Shown here piece after piece: positions 31,666-37,942 of a stretch of 44,039 nucleotides of DNA (the stretch's first letter is position 1; every line of letters starts with the position of its first letter). Under the pieces are notes generated by a model. It did no database searches, was not told where the DNA came from, and was given only the letters and a program-made list of their open reading frames with translations. The stretch comes from CAXXOK01 sp964640955 (lineage in GTDB: Bacteria; Bacillota; Clostridia; Christensenellales; Aristaeellaceae), in the NCBI GenBank assembly GCA_964640955.1, contig CAZXJI010000024.1, positions 1-44,039 on the forward strand, in the 5' to 3' direction. The position numbers and the translations under genes are program-made.

Positions 31666-31807
31666 TGCTCGCGGGTGCCGAGGTACAAAGCATGCGCATG
31701 CAGCAGCGCGGGCAATTATCCTCATCGGGGACGTTTTCGCAAAACGCTTTTAGTCTTTGAAAAAACTCGACTACTGCATTTTCTCCAGCGGTGTCTATCA
31801 CTTGCAC
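31505..31807 (-). CDS. Small Cys-containing early protein, 100 aa
   Basis: The GTG start at 31807 follows a strong GGGAGG site in leader copy 2. The protein (VQVIDTAGENAVVEFFQRLK, then CENVPDEDNCPRCCMRMLC) has a CPRCC cluster that may form a zinc site, and a helical C-terminal half (DQIVRKAFRFLEQE). The Pro-rich tail overlaps a plus-strand frame. Phage proteins of this type, with a short Cys-rich core, occur in early operons; function unknown. Confidence 0.6.
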   Translation of the reverse strand: MQVIDTAGENAVVEFFQRLKAFCENVPDEDNCPRCCMRMLCTSAPASINDQIVRKAFRFLEQEQVFPPVPERTDKANPTLNDHRTGSDHTPDPEPLPGKA

Positions 31808-31842
31808 TTCCTTCCCTCCCTTCGTGGCGATGTTTCTTGTTT
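31806..31842 (-). repeat. Repeated 5' leader, copy 2
   Basis: Thirty-seven bases nearly identical (one mismatch) to copy 3, with the core GACATCGCC... (here AACATCGCC) CACGAAGGGAGG and a GTG start at its end. A TATTCT -10-like element lies just upstream (31845-31850). Confidence 0.8.
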
Positions 31843-31861
31843 ACAGAATATGGTGTGGTTG

Positions 31862-32233
31862 TTATTGGATCGGAGTAAGCGATAAATACTCGTCGGGGAA
31901 AAAGGATAAACACCGGTAGTTCTTTGCAAAATACTGCTTTTCATAGAGCCAGTCGTTTAGCTCGATTTTCTTCGATGTAATCGCCGCGTCCTCGACCGGG
32001 TCGTTTGCAATGTGGGCTTCGATATAGGCTTTTTGCGCTCTGAAAGCATTGATATAGACGCCTTTAGAAATAGGGGCGATGAGAATGATGAGGCCCAGTA
32101 CGCTAGCAGTCAACGCGCAACTAATCATCATTGTCGACGGCCAGATTGCGCAGGTGTAACGGGAACGACAGTACGCGATAATTCCGACGGCCAAGCCCAG
32201 AAGCGAAATTCCGAACAAGATGTACCACAGCAT
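31862..32233 (-). CDS. Two-helix membrane protein, 123 aa
   Basis: Two hydrophobic helices are seen at about 2-20 (LWYILFGISLLGLAVGIIAY) and about 35-57 (MMISCALTASVLGLIILIA), followed by a charged cytoplasmic or external part ending SFFPDEYLSLTPIQ. ATG at 32233 has AAAGGAAAGG upstream. As an early phage membrane protein near the immunity region it could act in superinfection exclusion, but no motif shows this. Confidence 0.7.
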   Translation of the reverse strand: MLWYILFGISLLGLAVGIIAYCRSRYTCAIWPSTMMISCALTASVLGLIILIAPISKGVYINAFRAQKAYIEAHIANDPVEDAAITSKKIELNDWLYEKQYFAKNYRCLSFFPDEYLSLTPIQ

Positions 32234-32293
32234 GTTATCGAACCTTTCCTTTCGTGTTGCAGGTTGCTAATCAGAAATCAAGGAGTGCTTTGT

Positions 32294-32692
32294 ATGCTGA
32301 GCATTCAAGACATCGAGTACATCCGAACACTGCAATCGCTTGCTAACGAAAAAGGCTATGTAAGCTTCGCCATTCACGACATTGACCGTTCACGTATCCA
32401 TGCGTTGGATAAGGCAGAGTATGTTCAGGCCCTACTGGGGGGAGTTTTGCTTTTACCAAAGGGCGTAGACGCGGTGTCAGCCTTTGACCAGCGTGAGCAC
32501 GAGCAGCACCGCAAGAATGCCGAAAATACCGCCAAAGAGAAACAGCAGCAGACGGAGCTGCGAATAAACGAGAGGAAGAACCGTCGCCACGATTATCTTG
32601 TAGCCGCATTCGGCGCTGTCGTCGGGGCGTTGGTAACGCTGTTCGCTGAGCATTTTGACGAGATAGTCGCTTTCGTGAAACAGCTGTCTTAG
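32294..32692 (+). CDS. Plus-strand coiled-coil membrane protein, 132 aa
   Basis: ATG at 32294 follows AAGGAG at 8 bases. The protein has an N-terminal region (MLSIQDIEYIRTLQSLANEK), a charged coiled coil (FDQREHEQHRKNAENTAKEK) and a C-terminal membrane helix (LVAAFGAVVGALVTLFAEH), a layout typical of small phage or chromosomal membrane proteins. It runs antisense to the minus-strand gene 32477-32695, which has a stronger upstream signal. No good promoter is seen. Both frames look like protein, so I report both. Confidence 0.55.
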   Translation: MLSIQDIEYIRTLQSLANEKGYVSFAIHDIDRSRIHALDKAEYVQALLGGVLLLPKGVDAVSAFDQREHEQHRKNAENTAKEKQQQTELRINERKNRRHDYLVAAFGAVVGALVTLFAEHFDEIVAFVKQLS

Positions 32693-32695
32693 CAC
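32477..32695 (-). CDS. First early-operon gene: small membrane protein, 72 aa (antisense to 32294-32692)
   Basis: GTG at 32695 lies 7 bases after GGGAGG in leader copy 3, about 80 bases downstream of the strong minus-strand promoter at 32781-32809. The protein (VLRQLFHESDYLVKMLSEQR, then a hydrophobic helix YSQLRLLLFLFGGIFGILAV) looks native and its codons match neighbours. Promoter, leader and ribosome site all argue for it, but the opposite strand carries an equally protein-like frame. A longer version starting at 32752 would run through the leader. Confidence 0.5.
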   Translation of the reverse strand: MLRQLFHESDYLVKMLSEQRYQRPDDSAECGYKIIVATVLPLVYSQLRLLLFLFGGIFGILAVLLVLTLVKG

Positions 32696-32730
32696 TTCCT
32701 TCCCTCCCTTCGTGGCGATGTCTCTTGTTT
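32694..32730 (-). repeat. Repeated 5' leader, copy 3
   Basis: It matches copy 2 at 36 of 37 positions. It lies between the early promoter/operator and the GTG at 32695, so it would be the 5' untranslated region of the whole early transcript. Confidence 0.8.
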
Positions 32731-32760
32731 GCTCTGTCAAGACACATTCCAATTAGTGTA

Positions 32761-32776
32761 GTGTCTTAAATGACAC
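32761..32776. promoter_or_regulatory. Operator O1, GTGTC-N6-GACAC
   Basis: GTGTCTTAAATGACAC is a perfect 5-6-5 palindrome. It covers the predicted start point of the minus-strand early promoter and shares its design with O2, so it is a likely site for the repressor encoded at 32901. Confidence 0.65.
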
Positions 32777-32780
32777 GTTT

Positions 32781-32809
32781 ATATTATTACACTTATGATA
32801 CGATGTCAA
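32781..32809 (-). promoter_or_regulatory. Early (lytic) promoter on the minus strand
   Basis: TTGACA (32809-32804), a 17-base spacer and TAATAT (32786-32781) form a strong sigma-A promoter reading into the early operon. Its start site falls within operator O1, as expected for a repressor-controlled promoter. Confidence 0.75.
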
Positions 32810-32832
32810 GCGTTATTGTGTCATTTTCGCCC

Positions 32833-32860
32833 TTTAATTTGTGGCGACCTCTGATATAAT
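32833..32860 (+). promoter_or_regulatory. Repressor promoter with extended -10
   Basis: TGATATAAT at 32852-32860 is an extended, perfect -10 on the plus strand; the -35 (TTTAAT) is weak. It is 40 bases before the repressor start, and operator O2 lies just downstream of the -10, allowing self-repression. Confidence 0.65.
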
Positions 32861-32862
32861 TT

Positions 32863-32878
32863 GTATCACAATCGATAC
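32863..32878. promoter_or_regulatory. Operator O2, GTATC-N6-GATAC
   Basis: GTATCACAATCGATAC is a perfect 5-6-5 palindrome with the same spacing as O1 and one base changed in each arm. It covers the start site of the repressor promoter. Confidence 0.6.
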
Positions 32879-32900
32879 GACGGCTTTTGGAGAGGATACT

Positions 32901-33254
32901 ATGGAAGAGAAGTTCAGCGATATCTTATGGCGGCTTAGAAAAAAGAAAGGCTTTACCCAAGATGAGTTGGCTGAAGCCGCCGGACTTTCTCGCGCATCAA
33001 TAGCTAGGTATGAGGCGGGAGTACAGGGCCCCACAACGGGAGCGGCGACTAAAATTGCAAATGCCTTAGGTGTATCCGTTGATTACCTGCTGGGCAATGA
33101 AGACCCCGCCGCTCAAGCCGTTTCCGACGATGATATCAAATTCGCGCTCTTCGGAGCGGATCCGCACAACATAACCGATGCTCAGTTCGAGGAGGTCAAG
33201 CGCTTCGCCCAGTTCCTCATGGAACGCGAAACGAAAAAGAAGCATGACAAATGA
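32901..33254 (+). CDS. CI-like XRE repressor
   Basis: ATG at 32901 has GGAGAGG upstream. The 117-residue product has an N-terminal XRE domain (LRKKKGFTQDELAEAAGLSR then ASIARYEAGV, closing LGVSVDYLLG at about 58-67) and a C-terminal helical part (DAQFEEVKRFAQFLMERE). It lacks a LexA-type protease domain, so inactivation probably depends on the adjacent ImmA peptidase. It faces away from the early operon and is flanked by the two operators. Confidence 0.88.
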   Translation: MEEKFSDILWRLRKKKGFTQDELAEAAGLSRASIARYEAGVQGPTTGAATKIANALGVSVDYLLGNEDPAAQAVSDDDIKFALFGADPHNITDAQFEEVKRFAQFLMERETKKKHDK

Positions 33255-33645
33255 TGCCCTGCTGGGGTTCGCCGAATCCCGGGGTTATGACATTTTCTAC
33301 CGCCGTCTGGAAGGAACCAAAGCGATCACCATCGAGCGCGCCGGTTGCCATATCGCGCTTGCCCTGAACCTGGAACAACACGAAGAAAAAGAAACGCTGG
33401 CCCACGAACTGGGACACTGCGAATACGGCGGGACATATAATCGGTGTTCACCGTTTGATGTGAAAGCAAAGGCCGAATACCGGGCGGATAAATGGGCTTA
33501 TGCGAAGCTTGTCCCCGTCCGGAGGCTTAAATCAGCCATTCGCAGGGGGATATGCACGCCCTGGGAACTGGCGGAACTGTTTGACGTGGATTGCAAATAC
33601 ATGGTTGAAGTAGTAGAGTTTTATAAAAGAGTCGGGCAAATCTGA
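33244..33645 (+). CDS. ImmA/IrrE-type metallopeptidase
   Basis: ATG at 33244 overlaps the repressor end by 11 bases. The 133-residue protein has the HELGH zinc motif at 54-58 and a downstream YRADKWAYAKLVP segment as third-ligand region, the usual ImmA layout. ImmA cleaves the matching XRE repressor to induce the element. The repressor-peptidase gene pair is like ImmR/ImmA of ICEBs1. Confidence 0.9.
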   Translation: MTNDALLGFAESRGYDIFYRRLEGTKAITIERAGCHIALALNLEQHEEKETLAHELGHCEYGGTYNRCSPFDVKAKAEYRADKWAYAKLVPVRRLKSAIRRGICTPWELAELFDVDCKYMVEVVEFYKRVGQI

Positions 33646-33659
33646 AAGAAGGAATTAAA

Positions 33660-34430
33660 GTGAAAGCAAAAACTCAAGCCTGTATTATCGCGGTAATACT
33701 CTGTCTTTGTATGCTACCCCCCATCACGGCACTCGGTGCGACAAATAATGATTATTACAATGCGTCTATACGTGAATGGATAACGTATCAGCCAATCTCT
33801 ATGATGTTTATTACCCTTCCTGACACCTCACCAGACGGCTTGCACTATCTCTGGGATATCCCCTTTGGAATCAGCGCTGAGGAGCTGATCACTCAAGCAA
33901 AAGAAAAGGCTAATATAAATGTCGTCGTTACATCATTTCCGGAAGCTGATGGAAGCGCAGGGCGTGCGCATTTAGCTGTCGATGATATTGACGTCGTTTT
34001 CCTTTTTGGCTATCCTATTGTGTATTCTTACTTTGGCGTTCTCAAAGACGTTCAATCCGTCGGGCTTGGTGCAAACAGCACAACCGGTTCGTCCAGTCTC
34101 TTATATGAATACGCAAGCTTGCTGGTGCTAGGCGGCAGTATTAACGCTTCGTCCGAAGATATCGTTGCTTGTGCCCGCGCTATGTATGAGGGTATTTCAA
34201 GCGAGTATGGTACGCCCACGGAATTCAATTTTATCAAGAATAAAGAAGAACAAACCCTTGTCGGGGCAGATGGAAGCGTTGACTTTAAGGAAATGGTTGA
34301 ATTAGGCAGAGATGATATCGAATCGCTTTATAGTACAACCTTTTTAACTGTTTGCTGGGGTAATGTAAAACTATATGTTGATTTTGGCGGGCGTACGGTT
34401 TCCGTATCGTTTTACCCTGACTTGATATAA
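33660..34430 (+). CDS. Secreted protein of unknown function (moron-type), 256 aa
   Basis: A GTG start follows AAGAAGGAA. The first 26 residues (VKAKTQACIIAVILCLCMLP then PITALGA) form a signal peptide. The mature part has no recognised domain; it contains SPDGLHYLWDIPFGISAEEL and SEYGTPTEFNFIKNKEE. Base composition is more A/T-rich than the structural genes. Lying between ImmA and the integrase, and transcribed with the lysogeny genes, it is a candidate lysogenic-conversion gene that acts at the host surface. Confidence 0.7.
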   Translation: MKAKTQACIIAVILCLCMLPPITALGATNNDYYNASIREWITYQPISMMFITLPDTSPDGLHYLWDIPFGISAEELITQAKEKANINVVVTSFPEADGSAGRAHLAVDDIDVVFLFGYPIVYSYFGVLKDVQSVGLGANSTTGSSSLLYEYASLLVLGGSINASSEDIVACARAMYEGISSEYGTPTEFNFIKNKEEQTLVGADGSVDFKEMVELGRDDIESLYSTTFLTVCWGNVKLYVDFGGRTVSVSFYPDLI

Positions 34431-34444
34431 TCTGGTGATCTACA

Positions 34445-34525
34445 GTGAAAGTTAAGACACGCGCCAACGGCATCGGGACCGCCTTCAAACGCGGCCGTAC
34501 ATGGATGGGTGGTGATCTGCAGTGA
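34445..34525 (+). CDS. 26-codon coupled ORF resembling the start of a tyrosine integrase
   Basis: A GTG opens the frame VKVKTRANGIGTAFKRGRTW, then MGGDLQ, and its TGA overlaps the GTG of the serine integrase (GTGA). The R-x-NG-x-GTA-x-KRG-x-TW pattern is that of the arm-binding N-terminus of tyrosine integrases. It could be a remnant of an older integrase, or a real leader peptide coupled to the serine integrase. No clear ribosome site is seen. Confidence 0.4.
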   Translation: MKVKTRANGIGTAFKRGRTWMGGDLQ

Positions 34526-35961
34526 GAGCTGTCATCTACGCTCGATATTCCAGCGACAAGCAAACCGAAGACAGCATCGAGGCCCAATTGCGCGCCTGCA
34601 ACGATTATGCCGCCGCGAAAGGCTACTCCGTCGTCGGCGTTTATAAGGATGAGGCCATCAGCGGCAAAGGCTCCAAAACAGCAAGCCGCACGCAGTATCA
34701 GAAGATGCTCAGGGACTGCGACAAGGACCTGTTCGACGTTATCCTCGTTCATAAATACGACCGCATCGCCCGCAGCATGGCCGAGCATATTAACCTGGCC
34801 ACGCGTTTGCAGGCGAAAGGCATCGACCTCATTGCCACCGCGCAGGACTTCGGCAGCAGCAACGAAGCGAAGATCATGCGCTCGCTCATGTGGGCCCTGT
34901 CGGAATACTATATCGATAACCTTTCGGACGAAGTGAAAAAAGGCCACAAGGAAAACGCTCTCAAAGGACTGCATAACGGCGGTTACGCCCCGTTTGGCTA
35001 CAATGTGGTCGATAAGCAATACGTAATAAACGACCTGGAAGCAGGTTATGTTCAGCGCATCTTTCAGTGCGCCGCCAACCGGGAGGGCTTCGTCGATATC
35101 CTCGCGGAGATGGAGCGCGCGGGCATTCGCGGCAAGCGGGGCAAGCCCATTCGCTATACGCAGATTTACGAGATGCTTCGCAATGAAAAATATACCGGCG
35201 TTTACGTCTACAGTCAGAGGATGGGCAACACCCGGGAGCAGCGCCGGCAAAAACCCGACGCCATCCGCCTCGAAAACGCGTTGCCTGCGATTATCGATCG
35301 GCCGTTATTCTTGGAGGTGCAGAAGATCATGAGCGAACGGAAACAGGTTGGCAACAAAGCGGACTACCTTTGCAGCGGTCTGGTCTACTGCGGCGAGTGC
35401 GGAGCCAAAATGCACGGGTTCTCGCCCATCCGGAAAGGCCATCGGTATCATTACTACTACTGTTCCAAAAAGTGCGGTGCTCCCGTGATGCCCATGGAGA
35501 CCGTCGACGATGCCGCCCTGCGTTATCTTCACGATCTGTTATCCGATGCCAATCAGCAGCGCATATCCGACGCGCTCCAGGCGTATCAGAAAATCACCCG
35601 CAACGAACTGGAGCATTTCAACGACGCCATCAAGCACGAGGTGGCCGAAAAGCAAAAGCAATACGACGCTTACATGGATAACCTGGCTTCCGGCGCGCTC
35701 CCGCGCGAAGTGATCGCCGACATCGGCAAGAAGATGCAGGCCCTGAAGGACGAAATGGCCGCGCTGGAAGAAACCCCTCCGCCACACGATTTTACCGCCG
35801 ACCAGATCAAGGCCTGGCTTACGGCCCTGAAAGCCGCGCCCGATGCGAAGGCCGTTCACCTGCTGGTGGATCGCATAGAAGTCTATACAAAAACAGACAT
35901 CCGCGTTTTCAGCACGCTGACGTCTGTTTTAGGTGAAACTGGTCGAGGTGACAGGATTTGA
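34522..35961 (+). CDS. int: Large serine recombinase (phage integrase)
   Basis: The 479-residue protein has a resolvase catalytic domain (VRAVIYARYSSDKQTEDSIE, nucleophile Ser10; later SLMWALSEYYIDNLSDEVKK), a recombinase domain with GGYAPFGYNVVD and NEKYTGVYVYSQR, a zinc ribbon (YCGECGAKM, then YYYCSKKCG), and a coiled-coil arm at about 350-430. It should integrate and excise the prophage. The start is GTG, coupled to the 26-codon ORF. Its last codons lie within a tRNA-Pro 3' fragment, so the att site forms the end of the gene. Confidence 0.92.
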   Translation: MRAVIYARYSSDKQTEDSIEAQLRACNDYAAAKGYSVVGVYKDEAISGKGSKTASRTQYQKMLRDCDKDLFDVILVHKYDRIARSMAEHINLATRLQAKGIDLIATAQDFGSSNEAKIMRSLMWALSEYYIDNLSDEVKKGHKENALKGLHNGGYAPFGYNVVDKQYVINDLEAGYVQRIFQCAANREGFVDILAEMERAGIRGKRGKPIRYTQIYEMLRNEKYTGVYVYSQRMGNTREQRRQKPDAIRLENALPAIIDRPLFLEVQKIMSERKQVGNKADYLCSGLVYCGECGAKMHGFSPIRKGHRYHYYYCSKKCGAPVMPMETVDDAALRYLHDLLSDANQQRISDALQAYQKITRNELEHFNDAIKHEVAEKQKQYDAYMDNLASGALPREVIADIGKKMQALKDEMAALEETPPPHDFTADQIKAWLTALKAAPDAKAVHLLVDRIEVYTKTDIRVFSTLTSVLGETGRGDRI

Positions 35962-35984
35962 ACCTGCGACCTTTTGGTCCCGAA
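35940..35984 (-). other. tRNA-Pro (CGG) 3' fragment, candidate att site
   Basis: On the minus strand the sequence runs from anticodon loop TTCGGGA through CCAAA, AGGTCG, T arm GCAGG-TTCAAAT-CCTGT, acceptor CACCTCG, and A-CCA, the exact 3' half of a tRNA-Pro. The 5' half is missing: upstream sequence does not pair with the CCAAA or CACCTCG arms. Identity ending at the anticodon loop is typical of integration sites. The CCA end faces the integrase and overlaps its stop codon. Confidence 0.7.
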
Positions 35985-36121
35985 GGCAAAAACTCTAGCG
36001 TTTGCTATCCGGATCAATCCGATCACGTGGTTGCTTGACTGGATTTATTCCGATAGTAAAGCGCAATTGATTGTTGCTTGTGGTTGGCAAAACCGGCGAC
36101 GAGAATCATCTACATTCATTG

Positions 36122-36281
36122 TCACTCAACGCCCAACGCTTTAAATACCGCATCCTCCGCACTGCTATAAAAAATCAGATTGAAACAACCGATCAAATCT
36201 GGCGGTACCGTGCCAAGATCGGCCGCCGAGGTTATTGGCAGCAGTACCTTCTTCGCACCGCTATCGAGGCATACCTTATAC
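36122..36281 (-). pseudogene. brxL: C-terminal fragment of a BrxL/Lon-like protease gene
   Basis: The minus strand is open from the IS boundary to a TGA at 36122 and encodes about 52 residues: GAKKVLLPITSAADLGTVPP, DLIGCFNLIFYSSAEDAVFK, ALGVE. This matches the conserved C-terminus of the Lon-related BrxL protein of BREX phage-defence loci (usual close ...FYSDPVDAVFKALGVE). The rest of the gene has been cut off by the IS3-family element. No other BREX gene is seen. Family match is from memory of the C-terminal motif. Confidence 0.65.
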
Positions 36282-36334
36282 TGCTCCCCAGAAAAGCGAC
36301 CAAAAACTTGCGGGGATAAGTTATAATGGGAGAC

Positions 36335-36664
36335 ATGAATAAGCGAACACAGTACAGTGCGGAATACAAAGCGGGGATTGTCATACGGGCCCTGCGGGAG
36401 GAGGAGACGGTCGGGGAGATCGCCTCAAAAGAGGGGCTGAACCCGGTGATGATCAGCCGGTGGAAGGCGGAGTTTCTGGAGCGAGCGAAGATGGTGTTTG
36501 ACCGCGCGCCGACGCAGGCGGAGAAGGAACTCGCCGAAGAGAAGGAGCGGCGGGCCATGCTGGAGCGGAAAGTCGGTCAGCTCACGATAGAGAATGACTG
36601 GCTCAAAAAAAAATCTGAGGAAGTTGCCCTGCGATACCCGGAAGGGTTTGGTCGAAAAAGATGA
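36335..36664 (+). CDS. IS3-family transposase OrfA
   Basis: The 109-residue protein is a typical IS3 OrfA: MNKRTQYSAEYKAGIVIRAL, a helix-turn-helix (VGEIASKEGLNPVMISRWKA) and a leucine-zipper-like helix (EKERRAMLERKVGQLTIEND). It binds the IS ends. I use the ATG at 36335 because GGGAG precedes it; another ATG lies at 36326. A run of nine A (36605-36613) near its end is the usual place for frameshifting into orfB, but orfB is in the +1 frame here. Confidence 0.85.
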   Translation: MNKRTQYSAEYKAGIVIRALREEETVGEIASKEGLNPVMISRWKAEFLERAKMVFDRAPTQAEKELAEEKERRAMLERKVGQLTIENDWLKKKSEEVALRYPEGFGRKR

Positions 36665-37478
36665 GGGCGGGTGCATGTCCGTCCGGCGTCAAACGGAGGC
36701 ACTGGATGTGCCGCGCGGGAGCCTGTATCCGCGTCTGTGCAAGGGCGTCTCCGAAGAGGAGCTGGAGCTAATGCGGCTGATCGACCGGCATCATACGGAC
36801 GAGCCGACCTGGGGATACCGGATGATCACGAGTCATCTGCGGGACAGACACGCGCTCGTGGTAAACCGCAAGCGGGTGCGGCGGCTGATGCGGGAGATGG
36901 GGATCTACGCGATCTATCCCAAGCCCAACCTGAGCAAGCGGTATCACGCGCAGTATGTGCGGCCGTATCTGTTGCGAAACCTGGCGATCACGCGTCCGGA
37001 TCAGGTGTGGGGCGTGGACATCACCTACATCCCGCTGGGGCACAGCTTCGTGTATTTATTCGTCATTCTGGATTGGTACAGCCGGTACGTAGTGGACTAT
37101 GAGCTGTCGACGACGCTGGACAAGGGTTTTGTACTCGCCTGCCTCAAGCGGGCGCTCAGGAGGCGTAGACCGGAGATCATCAATAGCGACCAGGGAAGCC
37201 ATTTTACCAATTCAGAGTATCTGAACCTGCTGGAAGAGGCCGGGGTGCGGGTCTCCATGGATGGCAAGGGGCAGTGCCTGGACAATGTTCGGACGGAGCG
37301 GTTCTTCCGGACGCTGAAGTACGACCGGGTATACATCAATGAATACGAGACGCCTCGGGAGATCCGGCACATGCTTCGCTCGTACATCCCGCACTACAAC
37401 ACGGTCCGGCCGCACTCGTCCGTAGGAAACGTGCCACCTGCGAAGCTGTACGAACGGGAAAAAGAACGCAGCGCATGA
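36594..37478 (+). CDS. IS3-family transposase OrfB (DDE integrase core)
   Basis: The frame contains the HTH_21 segment (MSVRRQTEALDVPRGSLYPR) and the rve integrase core with the DDE residues: WGVDITYIPLG, INSDQGSHFTN and DNVRTERFFRTLKYD (Asp, Asp, Glu). It closes with YNTVRPHSSVGNVPPAKLYE. It is normally made as an OrfAB fusion by slippage at the A9 run. With nine A the needed change is +1 (or -2), not the usual -1, so the element may be off by one base or rely on transcript slippage. Confidence 0.85.
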   Translation: MTGSKKNLRKLPCDTRKGLVEKDEGGCMSVRRQTEALDVPRGSLYPRLCKGVSEEELELMRLIDRHHTDEPTWGYRMITSHLRDRHALVVNRKRVRRLMREMGIYAIYPKPNLSKRYHAQYVRPYLLRNLAITRPDQVWGVDITYIPLGHSFVYLFVILDWYSRYVVDYELSTTLDKGFVLACLKRALRRRRPEIINSDQGSHFTNSEYLNLLEEAGVRVSMDGKGQCLDNVRTERFFRTLKYDRVYINEYETPREIRHMLRSYIPHYNTVRPHSSVGNVPPAKLYEREKERSA

Positions 37479-37752
37479 TTCCCGCTTCGCCCTTGACCCG
37501 CCCGTCCGCGCGCGCAGTCACAGCCGTGCCGAGGACCGACGGAAACAGCAGGGTCATACGGCCGGTCCTCGGCTGCCAAGTGTACCGCGCGCGGAGCGGC
37601 CGCCTCAAGGGTACCCTTCGGCGAAGCGTCCGCGACGTCCTGCGCAAGACCGGGCGCGGAACCTCAGACCTCAAGAAACATCATTCCGGCTCACGCCGGG
37701 GGAAAGGGGATAACTTAGCCCTGAAAAAAATTGGTCTTGACTTTGGGGGGCA

Positions 37753-37898
37753 CTATAAACAGTAGACTGATAATTGGGATCTTCCATCTGGCTCTGAAAG
37801 ATTTCAGAGAATCTATCGAATGGCAGAGCCCTGTTTTCCATTTCACAAACCAGAGAATAAACCGCCATGCAATCATCAAGCGTGCCGTTTCTGATCAT
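37753..37898 (-). pseudogene. N-terminal fragment of a GNAT acetyltransferase gene
   Basis: ATG at 37898 with GGAGGCGG upstream opens MIRNGTLDDCMAVYSLVCEM, then a PFDRFSEIFQSQMEDPNYQS segment, the standard N-terminus of a GNAT acetyltransferase. About 48 codons remain before the IS3-family right end cuts the gene. It follows the radical SAM gene by 44 bases and may once have been co-transcribed. Confidence 0.75.
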
Positions 37899-37942
37899 TG
37901 CTCCGCCTCCTGAAATCTGTGATTGCAGGTTCAAATGCTGGC

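Larger units (their letters stand above)
36282..37752 (+). mobile_element. IS3-family insertion sequence, about 1.47 kb
   Basis: The ends are related inverted repeats: TGCTCCCCAGAAAAGCGACC at the left and, on the opposite strand, TGCCCCCCAAAGTCAAGACC at the right, both followed further in by a TAAGTTAT match. Between them lie orfA and orfB of an IS3-type transposase. The flanks show no clear 3-bp duplication and belong to two different broken genes, so a deletion or exchange took place after insertion. About 270 bases between orfB and the right end have no recognisable gene. Confidence 0.8.

Noticed and set aside
33244..33645. Phage toxin-antitoxin pair made of XRE protein and ImmA-like peptidase
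   Set aside because: The HELGH protein follows a repressor with matching operators next to an integrase, which is the standard ImmR/ImmA lysogeny control.
36071..36319. Plus-strand 82-codon gene
   Set aside because: It crosses the IS3 left boundary and is antisense to the BrxL-like fragment, whose protein match is clear.
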